A stretch of DNA of 28,123 nucleotides, taken from assembly GCA_964493075.1 (NCBI GenBank), contig CAZBNU010000033.1, forward strand, positions 1 through 28,123, written 5' to 3'. Positions 6,806 through 15,272 of this stretch are shown here, in pieces (position 1 is the first letter of the stretch; each line of letters starts with the position of its first letter). The notes beneath the pieces were generated by a model that was given only the letters and a program-made list of their open reading frames with translations, did not search any database and had not been told where the DNA came from. The translations under genes were made by a program, and so were the position numbers. Source of the DNA: SLFT01 sp964493075 (GTDB taxonomy: Bacteria > Hydrogenedentota > Hydrogenedentia > Hydrogenedentales > CAITNO01).

Positions 6806-8296
6806 TTATTCGAGGGTGAACGTCAGTGCCGTAAAAGAGTTTGGCGGGAAAATGTGAACCGGTTCCTTGTCGCTGAGACCTGGGCGGATGCGTCGTGAAG
6901 TCACGTGGGAAGGTGTCTTGAACGAATTTACAGATCGCGGGTCTTCGCTATGCAGTACTTTTCCAGAAACCGTGGCGATGTTCCCTTCACGCATTTCGAT
7001 GTGTGTTTCAACCGATTCCGTGAGCGACCGGTTTACAACGGTAAGATGGACTTTCTTTCCCGACATTGAAGCCGTGGCATCCAGGAACGGCACCTGCTGT
7101 TTTCTGTCAAAGCCTACGGGCCGCGCCTCGAATACCGGGCTTTCCGTTTGCAGGGTAAGCAGCCGTGCGCCACTGTGGGGACGCATCATGTCGAAGACAT
7201 GATAGGTGGGCGTGAGAAACATTTTCCCTCCATTGGTCACCGCCAGGCACTGCAACACATTCACCGTCTGCGCCAGATTCGCCATGGTCACCCGTTGCGC
7301 CCACCGGTTGAATACGTGAAGCACCGTAGCCGCCATCAAGGCATCACGAAGCGTGTTGGGCTGTTCCAGTCCATTCTCTGTCACGGCTTCTGGATGCCAC
7401 ACGCCCCATTCGTCCACAGCAATGCCGATGTCTTTGTCCGGGAAGCATTCGCGCAGCACGGCATCGGTCAATTCCAGGTCCCGTTCCAGTGACAGGGCAT
7501 CGGCAAAGAGGGCGTAATACTCGGCGTCGGAAAACCCTTCCGCCTGTCCCCGTGAGAAATAACGGTGCAACGTAATATGATTCAACAGGTCAACGCGACG
7601 CAATTCGTCGCATACCTCGCGGTTCCACGCATTCTGGACGGGATTGCGGTAGTCACCGAAACTGGCGCCACAGGCAAACAACTCGATTTCCGGCGACATG
7701 GCGCGCATGTACGTGGCGAAGCGGATGTATTCCTTCGCATAATCGCGGCCTGTGAAATTGCCGCCGCATCCCCAGTTTTCATTGCCTACCCCCCACCGCT
7801 TCACATTGTGGGGGTGCTTTCGTCCATTCTTACCGCGCAGTTCGGCCAGCGTTGAATCTCCTGGGAAATTGCAGTACTCCACCCAGTCGCGGGCTTCACG
7901 GGGAGCGCCGGAACCGACGTTGGCGCAAATATAGGGCGAGGCATTCAACTCTTCACAGAGATGCAAAAATTCGTCTGTTCCAAAAGCATTGGGTTCCACC
8001 TGCTTCCACCACAGGTTCACCGTCTGACGACGAGACGCTTCAGGGCCGATACCATCGCGCCAATGGTAGTCGTCGGCAAAACAACCACCTGGCCACCGGA
8101 CAACAGGAACGCGCAACTGTTTCAGTGCAGCAAGGACATCAAAGCGGATGCCTTTCTGATTGGGAATGTTGCGACTGTTACCTACCCAGATGCCCTCATA
8201 AATTCCGCGTCCGAGGTGTTCGGCAAAATGCCCGTATATTTCGGGCGAAATGATGCACTGTGACAAGGCTGGCCAACAGCGTATAACTGCCTCCAC
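6806..8296 (-). CDS. GH51 alpha-L-arabinofuranosidase-like enzyme
   Basis: The protein is 496 aa. The start is taken as GTG 8296 because AAGAGG lies about 10 nt upstream; a TTG at 8320 in the same frame would overlap the upstream gene and has no better site. The protein opens with the family pattern 'ISPEIYGHFAEHLGRGIYEGIW' (residues 16-37). It contains 'WPGGCFADDYHWRDGIGP', the acid/base motif 'WGVGNENWGCGG' (Glu about 173) and the nucleophile motif 'AVDEWGVWHP' (Glu about 296), followed by a C-terminal beta domain. Both catalytic glutamates are present, so it is probably active on terminal arabinofuranosyl residues of oligosaccharides. There is no signal peptide, suggesting intracellular use of imported sugars. 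It sits 2 nt after the upstream gene's stop. Confidence 0.94.
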   Translation of the reverse strand: MEAVIRCWPALSQCIISPEIYGHFAEHLGRGIYEGIWVGNSRNIPNQKGIRFDVLAALKQLRVPVVRWPGGCFADDYHWRDGIGPEASRRQTVNLWWKQVEPNAFGTDEFLHLCEELNASPYICANVGSGAPREARDWVEYCNFPGDSTLAELRGKNGRKHPHNVKRWGVGNENWGCGGNFTGRDYAKEYIRFATYMRAMSPEIELFACGASFGDYRNPVQNAWNREVCDELRRVDLLNHITLHRYFSRGQAEGFSDAEYYALFADALSLERDLELTDAVLRECFPDKDIGIAVDEWGVWHPEAVTENGLEQPNTLRDALMAATVLHVFNRWAQRVTMANLAQTVNVLQCLAVTNGGKMFLTPTYHVFDMMRPHSGARLLTLQTESPVFEARPVGFDRKQQVPFLDATASMSGKKVHLTVVNRSLTESVETHIEMREGNIATVSGKVLHSEDPRSVNSFKTPSHVTSRRIRPGLSDKEPVHIFPPNSFTALTFTLE

Positions 8297-8298
8297 GG

Positions 8299-8991
8299 TT
8301 ACAATACCTCTTGCGGGCAATCAAACTGCTGCAGGAATGGGAAGACACGTTCACTGATGAATTCGCGGGTTTTGCGCAGGTTGCCGATGATAGGTTCCAC
8401 GTCGGGTATGGTAACCGGCTGCCGCCCGAAGATGGACTTGGCTTCCACAAATATCTCATTGGCGCTGTGTCGGAACGTCTCAATATTGATGTGCAGGTTT
8501 CCGGGATGTTCGTTGGTTTCGGGAAACACGAGGCGCAAACCGCCTGTTGCGATGGGCCGGTCAAAATGCGGGGCAATACGCCCTTCAAGGCAGCAGGCGT
8601 TGTCCAGCAGAAACACCCGTGCATCACTGTAGTGGGTGAGTGCAAAAGTTGATCGTACTGTGGTGGAGTGAATAATCACCTGGCTCACCCCACGGGCCTC
8701 CAACACGATGGGCGCGGCGATGCGCACCTTCTCCTCGAAATCACTCAGTGGGATGTCCGACCACTCCTCCACCATCAACACGCGGTCTGGCAGAAAAACC
8801 AACAGGGATTGTGCCTTGCCGCGACGCGAATGAAAACGCGCCTGCGCCAAGTCCGCCATGTCAATGCTGTCATAAACTGCGCGGGTCTGGGACAAATCAA
8901 AATACAACTTTTGTAGCGCCTGCCGTTTTACCGGTGCTGGCGGATGAATTAACTCCACACAAAAATGTATGACTCTGTCTTCAGACTGCAT
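8299..8991 (-). CDS. Conserved protein of unknown function, upstream of GH51
   Basis: The protein is 230 aa; GGAAG lies 8 nt before ATG 8991. It has no signal peptide, no membrane segment and no known catalytic motif that I recognise. Visible landmarks are 'HFCVELIHPPAP' near the start, 'LPDRVLMVEEWSDIP' (about 87-101), 'STFALTHYSDARVFLLDNACC' (114-134), 'GGLRLVFPET' and 'NLHINIETFRHSANEIFVEAKSIF' in the second half, and a helical tail. The alternating strands suggest an alpha/beta fold. It is nearly fused to the GH51 gene (2-nt gap), so the two are likely co-translated, and it begins 29 nt after the lipoprotein gene. A role linked to carbohydrate handling is possible from context only. Confidence 0.82.
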   Translation of the reverse strand: MQSEDRVIHFCVELIHPPAPVKRQALQKLYFDLSQTRAVYDSIDMADLAQARFHSRRGKAQSLLVFLPDRVLMVEEWSDIPLSDFEEKVRIAAPIVLEARGVSQVIIHSTTVRSTFALTHYSDARVFLLDNACCLEGRIAPHFDRPIATGGLRLVFPETNEHPGNLHINIETFRHSANEIFVEAKSIFGRQPVTIPDVEPIIGNLRKTREFISERVFPFLQQFDCPQEVL

Positions 8992-9020
8992 TCATTACTT
9001 CCAATCGCACTCGGGGTGGC

Positions 9021-9845
9021 TCAAAACACCTCTATGGACACATTATCAAGAAAAACGGCGGACTGACTTCCCGTCAAAGCGATGCCGGTGTTGTAATAGA
9101 CAAAACGCAATGTGGCATTCTGACCTTGTGCAAGCCCGCTAATATCTACCGTTTCATACTGATACAAGGCATAAGCGTCTCCGGCTGATTCTGTCAATTC
9201 ATATAGCAAGTTGTCGTCCAGAAAGACCTGAAACAAAAAGGGCACCTGAGCGGCGGGCACAGCAACATTAAAGTACAATTGCGCGCCATCATGCTCAGGG
9301 ATAAAAAGGCGTTGACTTAGGGTCACTGATTCAAAGGTAAAATCAGGATCGTTTCCAAACCAGGCCCAATGAGCGCCACCTGCGGCGCCAAGACCATTGA
9401 AGGTGCCGCATGTAGTTGCATTACAGATTACCGGCATGCCCGTACCCGAAAGATAGGTCCAGAACGGCGAATCAGAGCCCATTTCAAATCCACCATCCTT
9501 GGCAATGACATCAGGATTATCGGGATCCACCGGGTCCTGTGCAAAGCGAAATACGGCCGTTATGGTACTGCTGTTATAGACGCGCAACACTGTTGGGTTC
9601 GCGGTAGTATTGATGCCGGAACCAATCCAGTTTTGAAATACCCATCCATCAATGGGAACCGCTTCCAGGGTAACCTCGGATCCTGCCAAATAAGCAGACT
9701 TTTCCGGCGTTACAAGTATCTGCCCCGTACCCGTTGGCGATACGGTCAGGGTTAATGAATGCATGGCATTCGGCGGACACCCCGCCAGCATCAAAAGTAC
9801 ACTACATGCTCCAATAGCGCTTAACAACACATTCTTGCAGGACAT
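9021..9845 (-). CDS. Lipoprotein with divergent InlB-type repeat and C-terminal beta-sandwich
   Basis: The protein is 274 aa with AGGAGA 8 nt upstream of ATG 9845. A lipoprotein signal ends in LAGC (Cys23). Residues about 30-97 form a divergent InlB B-repeat ('LTVSPTGTGQILVTPEKSAYLAGSEVTLEA', 'GWVFQNWIG', 'TITAVF'). After a Pro/Asp linker (DPVDPDNPD) the C-terminal half (about 115-274) is beta-rich and ends in 'LDNVSIEVF', typical of jelly-roll carbohydrate-binding-like domains ('AKDGGFEMGSDSPFW' opening). It is probably anchored to a membrane and binds glycan or surface ligands; no enzyme motif is seen. Confidence 0.85.
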   Translation of the reverse strand: MSCKNVLLSAIGACSVLLMLAGCPPNAMHSLTLTVSPTGTGQILVTPEKSAYLAGSEVTLEAVPIDGWVFQNWIGSGINTTANPTVLRVYNSSTITAVFRFAQDPVDPDNPDVIAKDGGFEMGSDSPFWTYLSGTGMPVICNATTCGTFNGLGAAGGAHWAWFGNDPDFTFESVTLSQRLFIPEHDGAQLYFNVAVPAAQVPFLFQVFLDDNLLYELTESAGDAYALYQYETVDISGLAQGQNATLRFVYYNTGIALTGSQSAVFLDNVSIEVF

Positions 9846-9908
9846 AACAAAGTCTCCTGTATCTAACTTAGGGATGTAACGGTAGCGCGCATCTCAATTG
9901 AAACACTT

Positions 9909-9926
9909 CAACCGCCAGCCCGGTTG
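9909..9926. terminator. Possible hairpin after the RND/tolC gene group
   Basis: CAACCG-CCAGCC-CGGTTG is a perfect 6-bp stem with a 6-nt loop, between the 37-codon frame (ending at 9958) and the lipoprotein start (9845). No proper U-run follows on either strand, so it may terminate the pump operon or be incidental. Confidence 0.25.
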
Positions 9927-9957
9927 CCTATAACCACTGACCAGCCCAAGACAGTCC

Positions 9958-10071
9958 TTAATTTCCACTTAAAAAGCGTCCGAGGTTGCGAAACACCTCA
10001 ATAAAGAGGTTAAAAATATCGAACAAATCAAACAGAAAATCCATTGTTCCGCGTTGGGGATAACTCTTCAT
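9958..10071 (-). CDS. Possible 37-residue amphipathic microprotein
   Basis: ATG 10071 is preceded by AAGGACAAGAGTT (AAGG about 9 nt upstream) and opens a 37-codon frame ending in TAA at 9958. After a polar start (MKSYPQRGT), residues 10-34 are almost all Phe, Leu, Ile or Val, broken by D11, D15, D18, N21, E25, R28 and R32. That 3-4 residue spacing makes one narrow polar stripe on a helix, acidic first and basic last, so the peptide should lie on or in a membrane. It starts 43 nt after the tolC-like stop on the same strand, so it could be the last gene of the efflux operon. I recognise no family. Its regular pattern and ribosome site argue against chance, but expression is unproven. Confidence 0.5.
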   Translation of the reverse strand: MKSYPQRGTMDFLFDLFDIFNLFIEVFRNLGRFLSGN

Positions 10072-10113
10072 AACTCTTGTCCTTTTGTTGTATTCTTAAT
10101 CCGTAAACACCAT

Positions 10114-11925
10114 TTATTCCGTTTTTTCATCATCAGCATTTTCCGGGGCAGATTCTTCCATTTTAGTGTCATCTTCCGCATCCGGAACAATCGCAATCAG
10201 GTTTGTTCCCGTGGCCGCATGCAATGCCTGCCAGGTGCGCTGCAAGTTCACACGCGCCTGTGCCAGCATACCTGCGGCCTGCATGTAATCACGCTGCGCC
10301 TGGCTCACACTTACCAACATGGCCTTACCAGCATTATACTCCAGTTCCACCAGATCACGATTCTTTTCCACGCAATCTGCCGCCTCCCGCTGTAACTTAA
10401 GGGCTTCCTGTGCCACCTTCAAATCCGTCATTGCCTGGTAGACATCACTCATAATCTTCTGCTCGGCTTCGGTAATTCGCAATTCAGCCTCGCGACGAGC
10501 ATGCTTGGCTTCTATTACTGCAGCGCGGCGTCTACCCCCAGAAAACAAGTTTAGAGAAGCATTCAGGCCGACAGTGGTGGTAATCCGGTCCGGGGAAAAT
10601 CCTGATTCCGTAACATTGCTGGTCTGCATCTGCCCCACAAGGGCAATAATGGGCGAAAAACTGGCGTATTGCTGCTTCACCGACGCCTGTGCGCGTTTGA
10701 GACCAAACTCACGCTGTTCAAGGTCCGGCCGATAAGCCAAGGCCAGATCAACCATCGCCTCTTCGTTTGGCAGGGTCAATGTTTCGGGGGTTTCTTCTTC
10801 GAGCGCTACCAATTCATATCTGTCGTCCAGGCGACCTTCAGGCAATCCCATCAACATACCCAGCACCACTCGCGCCATTGCGTAATTTCGCTCTGCCTGC
10901 AAAAGACCGGCACGGGCCGCATAAAGCAAGGTTTCAAAAGAAAGCACATGGCTTGTAGCGCCACGTCCCACTTCGCGGCGAGCCTGCGCTTCTTTTAGAA
11001 GGCGTTCGTAAAATGCAATGTCAGACTTGGCGATGTCCATCTGCTCCCGTGAAATCTGCACGCCATAGTAGGCCTGCGCCACGGCATCAAGCAATATACG
11101 CTGTCCTTCCCGAAATGCAGCCTTTGCCTCTTCATATCCGTACCTGGCCATTGCGTTTATAAATTCACGGGCAAAGCCATCAAACAACAACCACCCCGCT
11201 GTCATGCCTATTAGGGTGTTATCGACCGGACTTTCCAGATTTTCACGGGCATCCTCAATGAGGTCCTGGGTACTATTGTACCAATCCCGTATATCCCCTC
11301 TCTGACGAACGGAGGGCGCTCCAGTAATCGTACTCTGTAGAATTCGCTCTTTGCGCCAGTCACGAAGCATGTTTTCCGTTTGATCAAGATAGCTGTTCAC
11401 ACTGTCTGTATAACTGGAGGGCAGCCAGTTCAGCGTGTAGGTATAGCTCATATCAATTTGCGGAAAGTACATGGAACGTGCCTGCTTAATCAGTTGCCGC
11501 ACCTGTTCCACACGCTCCGAACCAGCCGAAATGGAGGGATTATCCGCTAGCGCACGCCGTTGGGCGCTGATGAGATCAATGAGATAACGCGGTTCAACGG
11601 CATCATCCTCAAGGGTCCCGGAAATTCCTTCATTGGCTTGAGAAGGCTCTTGTGCGCACTCCTCTTGTTCAGGTTCCTGGGCAGCGTCTTCTACGGCCTC
11701 CGCATCTTCTTTGTCATCTGTCTCACAGGAAGCATCACCGCCGTCCTCTTCCATAAAACCATCAACGGTTTCTGCATCTACGGCATCAAGCGGGGCGTCC
11801 TGCTGCATTTCTACTTTAGGCGATTCAGCTGCCGTCTCGTCAGCAGCCAATGGCAGCCCAAGTGACAACAAAACGCACAGCAGCAAAGGCCACCTTAATC
11901 TATTTTTTTGATATAGTGCTGTCAT
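10114..11925 (-). CDS. TolC-family outer membrane efflux protein with long acidic N-terminal extension
   Basis: The protein is 603 aa. ATG 11925 is chosen: GAGAG lies 5 nt before it and it opens a clean signal peptide (basic NRLRW, then LLLCVLLSLGLPLAA). Upstream in-frame starts (TTG 11964, ATG 11937) would bury the signal. After cleavage come about 80 residues rich in Glu/Asp, an unusual insertion. The TolC body follows, with 'LIDLISAQRRALADNPSISAG' (family start), coiled-coil segments, 'GLNASLNLFSGGRRRAAVIEAKHARREAEL' and 'VELEYNAGKAMLVSVSQAQRDYMQAAGMLAQARVNL'. The C-terminus is again acidic. It forms the outer membrane channel for the adaptor and permease encoded directly upstream. Confidence 0.93.
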   Translation of the reverse strand: MTALYQKNRLRWPLLLCVLLSLGLPLAADETAAESPKVEMQQDAPLDAVDAETVDGFMEEDGGDASCETDDKEDAEAVEDAAQEPEQEECAQEPSQANEGISGTLEDDAVEPRYLIDLISAQRRALADNPSISAGSERVEQVRQLIKQARSMYFPQIDMSYTYTLNWLPSSYTDSVNSYLDQTENMLRDWRKERILQSTITGAPSVRQRGDIRDWYNSTQDLIEDARENLESPVDNTLIGMTAGWLLFDGFAREFINAMARYGYEEAKAAFREGQRILLDAVAQAYYGVQISREQMDIAKSDIAFYERLLKEAQARREVGRGATSHVLSFETLLYAARAGLLQAERNYAMARVVLGMLMGLPEGRLDDRYELVALEEETPETLTLPNEEAMVDLALAYRPDLEQREFGLKRAQASVKQQYASFSPIIALVGQMQTSNVTESGFSPDRITTTVGLNASLNLFSGGRRRAAVIEAKHARREAELRITEAEQKIMSDVYQAMTDLKVAQEALKLQREAADCVEKNRDLVELEYNAGKAMLVSVSQAQRDYMQAAGMLAQARVNLQRTWQALHAATGTNLIAIVPDAEDDTKMEESAPENADDEKTE

Positions 11926-11978
11926 CGTATCTCTCATATTCCAACCACGTATAAACCAATTCAACCTATAGGGTAATG

Positions 11979-14900
11979 TTATGAGACGTCCACGTCAAGT
12001 TTTCTCATTTGTGCCGGCTCCACTTCTTCTGGTGTAGGCATAACACCTGTTATCAGCCAGCGGGACAAACGCCTTAAATCATTCAAAATACACAAGGCAC
12101 ATGGTACAAGTAACAAAGTCAATATTGTAGCAAATGCGACCCCGGAAGCAAGCGAAATTGCCATGGGAATCAGCATCCGTGCCTGATGGTCTTTTTCCAG
12201 TAACAACGGCGCCAAGCCACCGACCGTGGTGATGGTAGTCAGGAATATTGCCCTAAACCTTCTGGCACCGCCCTGACGCACTGCCTCATAAAACGGCTCG
12301 CCGTCGGCAACGTAATTATTGATACATTCTATCAAAACAATGGCATCATTCACGACAACACCTGCCAGCGCCACCAGCCCAAAAATACTCAACATGGTAA
12401 TATCATAGCCGAGCAGTATATGACCGAAGACAGCGCCACACATGCCGAAGGGCACCGTCAGCATAATTACAATGGGCTGCACATAAGACCGAAAAATGGT
12501 CGCAATAATAATAAATATACCGATGACCGCCAGCGGGAATCCTAGATAAAGTTTCTGCATGGCTTCCCTGAATTCCTGCTGTTCCCCTTCAAATGTTATG
12601 GACACGTCCCTGTATTTCTGTTGCAGTTTCGGGAAGAAATCTTCCTGCAGTTCCCTGACAATTTCAGTAGAATTGGCGCGTTCACTCTGTATTTCACAGG
12701 AAACCACAACACGCCGCTGCCCATCAGTACGCCGGATGGAAGAAACGCCGGTAGTATATTCAATGTCTGCAACCGACAAAAGGGGCACTTCCAAGGTTCG
12801 CGGCGTGGAACGTCCTGGTAGGCCGCCCCCCATGGCAGCAGCGGCGCTCATTCCCGCCATGGAACTCATCCCTGCCATGGAAGACATGGCTGATGGCCGG
12901 ATGCGGATGCGTTCAAGATCGGAAAGCAGTTTGCGTTCATCCTTTGGATAGCGAACACGCACGCGCACATCGTTTCGTCCCCGTTGAATGCGCATAACTT
13001 CTTCGCCGTAGTAACCGGCATAGACCTGTCGTGCGAGGTCCGCCACATTCAGTCCCAGCGCTCGTGCTTCTGGCTTCAGTACCAGGTTAATCTCATTTTT
13101 CCCTTTTCTAAAATCATCCTGTACCTGGTATACACCGTCAAAGCTGGCAAGTTTTTCTTTGAACTCCTCGGATGCCGCCATGAGATTATCCAGATTTTCG
13201 CCACGCATCCACACCTCTATGGGTCTGGCAGGCGGTCCTGTTTCGTCCCCTCGAATGGTAATGGCGATCACTCCGGTAAGCATCCCGATTTTGCGTTCCC
13301 ATTCAGCCATCAGGTCTTCCAGATAAATCTGACGCTGCACAGAGTTAAGCAACTCGACCCGCACAGTTCCAAAGTGGGTGCCTAATTCCGTCATACCACG
13401 CTCATCAAGTTTCGCGCCCACCAGGGAAAACATATTTTCCAGCAACGGCTCTCCGTTGCCTGTTTTCATGGTATCGGACACCTCGCGCATGGCTTCCTCA
13501 ACCTTGACTATCGCTTCTTCCGTAACATCAAGAGGCGTTCCGTTTGGGAACTCAATTACGACGGCCATGTTATTGCCGTCCATCATGGGGAAGAACTCAA
13601 ATTTTATAAAACCGCTGTCCACGATGCCCCAGGTAACAAATACAACACACAGCGAAATGGCAACCGTAACATAGCGCCAGCGCAAGGCAAGTGCAATTAA
13701 GGGACTATAATAGCGATCCACAAATTTTTCAAGTCCCTGATTTGTGGTTCTATGAAACAACAGCCCCAGCCATCTTATGACACCCTTTCCTTTGCTTTCC
13801 GCATTCGGGTCTGGAAGATGGGCCAAATGGGCTGGTAATAAGAAAAGGCACTCAATCATGGATACAGAAAGGGAGGCAATCACCACAACAGGCAGAATGC
13901 TAATAAGCCTTCCGACAAAGCCACTGACATACATCAGCGGTATGAAGGCTATCATTGTCGTTGTTACAGCAGCAATAACCGGCATGCCAACTTCGAGGGT
14001 GCCTTCCACGGCGGCATTTAGTGGGGTCAACCCTTTTTTGCGTGCCACATATATCGCTTCCCCCACGATAATGGCGTCATCAACGATAATGCCCAGCACT
14101 GCAATGACGGCGAACAGAGAAATCATATTGATGGTGCCGCCATACCACCATAGGAAAATGAAGGCGCCAAGTATGCTGACCGGCATGCCCATGCCCGCCC
14201 AAAAACTGAGACGGATATCAAGGAAAAGCCACAGAAGAACAAACACGAGGATTAATCCGAGAATACCATTACGCACCAGCAGATAGATACGGTCCTGCAG
14301 CAGTGGCGACATGCGCGCCCAAGGATCAACACTCACCCCTTCAGGCAGTTCCAGACGCTTCTTGTCAAGATACTCGTGTATGACGCGGTCAATATCCAGC
14401 ATATCCTCGCGCTTTGTCTTCAATACGCGAATGGTAACGGTGTTTTTCCCGTTGAACCGGGCGTATACATCGTCTTCACTGAAGCCATCGCGTATGGTGG
14501 CAATCTGGTCCAGGGTGATCCGCTTTCCATCGGGCTGTGCTAGTACAACAATATCCGCGAACTCCTGGGCGGTATAATTTCGCCCTACGGTGCGCAGCCT
14601 GATTTCCTCGCCCTCGGTACGCATGACACCGCCCGGCACATTGATGCTGTTGGCATGGACCACCTGCGACACCTGCTCAAATGTGATGCCATATTTACGT
14701 AAACTTTCCTCAGAGACTTCAATGGCAATTTCATATTCACGGGAACTCATGACTGCCACCTGGGTGACTTCCGGCAACATGCGCAGATCATCTTTGATCT
14801 GCTCCGCATAGTCCTTCAGTTCTACTTCGGTCAAATCGGGGCCGGTAACAGAGAGAAGCAAGACCTGTATCCGAAGCAGAAATTCGCGCACGATAGGTCG

Positions 14901-15272
14901 TTCTGAATTTGCTGGAAACGTTGTTATTGTATCCACAGCGTTACGCACCTGGTCCTGCACCCAGTCGGCATCATAGCCATCGCGCACTTCGACAATCGCC
15001 AGTCCCACATTTTCATTGGAAATGGTGTTGTATTGTTTGATGCCTTCAATGCCCTCGAGCGCCTCTTCAATCTTTCGACTGATACCCTCCTCCACCTCGC
15101 CCGGGTCTGCACCCGGCCAGACAACCACTACCTGAATCATGTCCAAGTGGATGTCAGGAAAGGTCTCGCGTGCCATCTGACTTATGGCGAGGTACCCGCC
15201 AAAAAAGATGAACACGAGAAGAATGTTTGCGAATACGATATTTCGCGCAAAGCTGGTGAAGAGGCCTCTCAT
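11979..15272 (-). CDS. RND efflux permease (AcrB/HAE1-like inner membrane pump)
   Basis: The protein is 1097 aa. ATG 15272 overlaps the adaptor stop by 4 nt and has GGGGAG upstream. Two-fold RND topology is visible: TM1 near the N-terminus, a first periplasmic loop, the TM2-6 bundle with the proton-relay pair 'GIIVDDAIIV' (Asp398, Asp399), a second large loop, and TM8-12 with 'LVALAGVVVNDAIVLIECIN'. The N-terminal 'ARETFPDIHLDMIQVVVVWPGADPGEVEE' is typical of the family. This family uses the proton gradient to export drugs, detergents or lipids; the substrate is not known. Odd feature: a Met/Ser/Ala/Gly-rich insertion at residues 794-816 (12822-12893) in the second periplasmic loop, with two SSMAGM units. 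Confidence 0.96.
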   Translation of the reverse strand: MRGLFTSFARNIVFANILLVFIFFGGYLAISQMARETFPDIHLDMIQVVVVWPGADPGEVEEGISRKIEEALEGIEGIKQYNTISNENVGLAIVEVRDGYDADWVQDQVRNAVDTITTFPANSERPIVREFLLRIQVLLLSVTGPDLTEVELKDYAEQIKDDLRMLPEVTQVAVMSSREYEIAIEVSEESLRKYGITFEQVSQVVHANSINVPGGVMRTEGEEIRLRTVGRNYTAQEFADIVVLAQPDGKRITLDQIATIRDGFSEDDVYARFNGKNTVTIRVLKTKREDMLDIDRVIHEYLDKKRLELPEGVSVDPWARMSPLLQDRIYLLVRNGILGLILVFVLLWLFLDIRLSFWAGMGMPVSILGAFIFLWWYGGTINMISLFAVIAVLGIIVDDAIIVGEAIYVARKKGLTPLNAAVEGTLEVGMPVIAAVTTTMIAFIPLMYVSGFVGRLISILPVVVIASLSVSMIECLFLLPAHLAHLPDPNAESKGKGVIRWLGLLFHRTTNQGLEKFVDRYYSPLIALALRWRYVTVAISLCVVFVTWGIVDSGFIKFEFFPMMDGNNMAVVIEFPNGTPLDVTEEAIVKVEEAMREVSDTMKTGNGEPLLENMFSLVGAKLDERGMTELGTHFGTVRVELLNSVQRQIYLEDLMAEWERKIGMLTGVIAITIRGDETGPPARPIEVWMRGENLDNLMAASEEFKEKLASFDGVYQVQDDFRKGKNEINLVLKPEARALGLNVADLARQVYAGYYGEEVMRIQRGRNDVRVRVRYPKDERKLLSDLERIRIRPSAMSSMAGMSSMAGMSAAAAMGGGLPGRSTPRTLEVPLLSVADIEYTTGVSSIRRTDGQRRVVVSCEIQSERANSTEIVRELQEDFFPKLQQKYRDVSITFEGEQQEFREAMQKLYLGFPLAVIGIFIIIATIFRSYVQPIVIMLTVPFGMCGAVFGHILLGYDITMLSIFGLVALAGVVVNDAIVLIECINNYVADGEPFYEAVRQGGARRFRAIFLTTITTVGGLAPLLLEKDHQARMLIPMAISLASGVAFATILTLLLVPCALCILNDLRRLSRWLITGVMPTPEEVEPAQMRKLDVDVS
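12822..12893 (-). other. Met-rich low-complexity insertion within the RND permease
   Basis: About 23 residues of the second periplasmic loop consist of Met, Ser, Ala and Gly, containing SSMAGM twice in tandem (an 18-bp repeat) followed by SAAAAMGGG. Six Met fall in 20 residues. Flanking sequences (RIRIRP before, TLEVPLLSVADIEY after) look like normal RND loop strands, so this is an insertion. Met-rich stretches can bind Cu(I)/Ag(I) in other proteins, but replication slippage is an equally simple origin. Confidence 0.7.
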
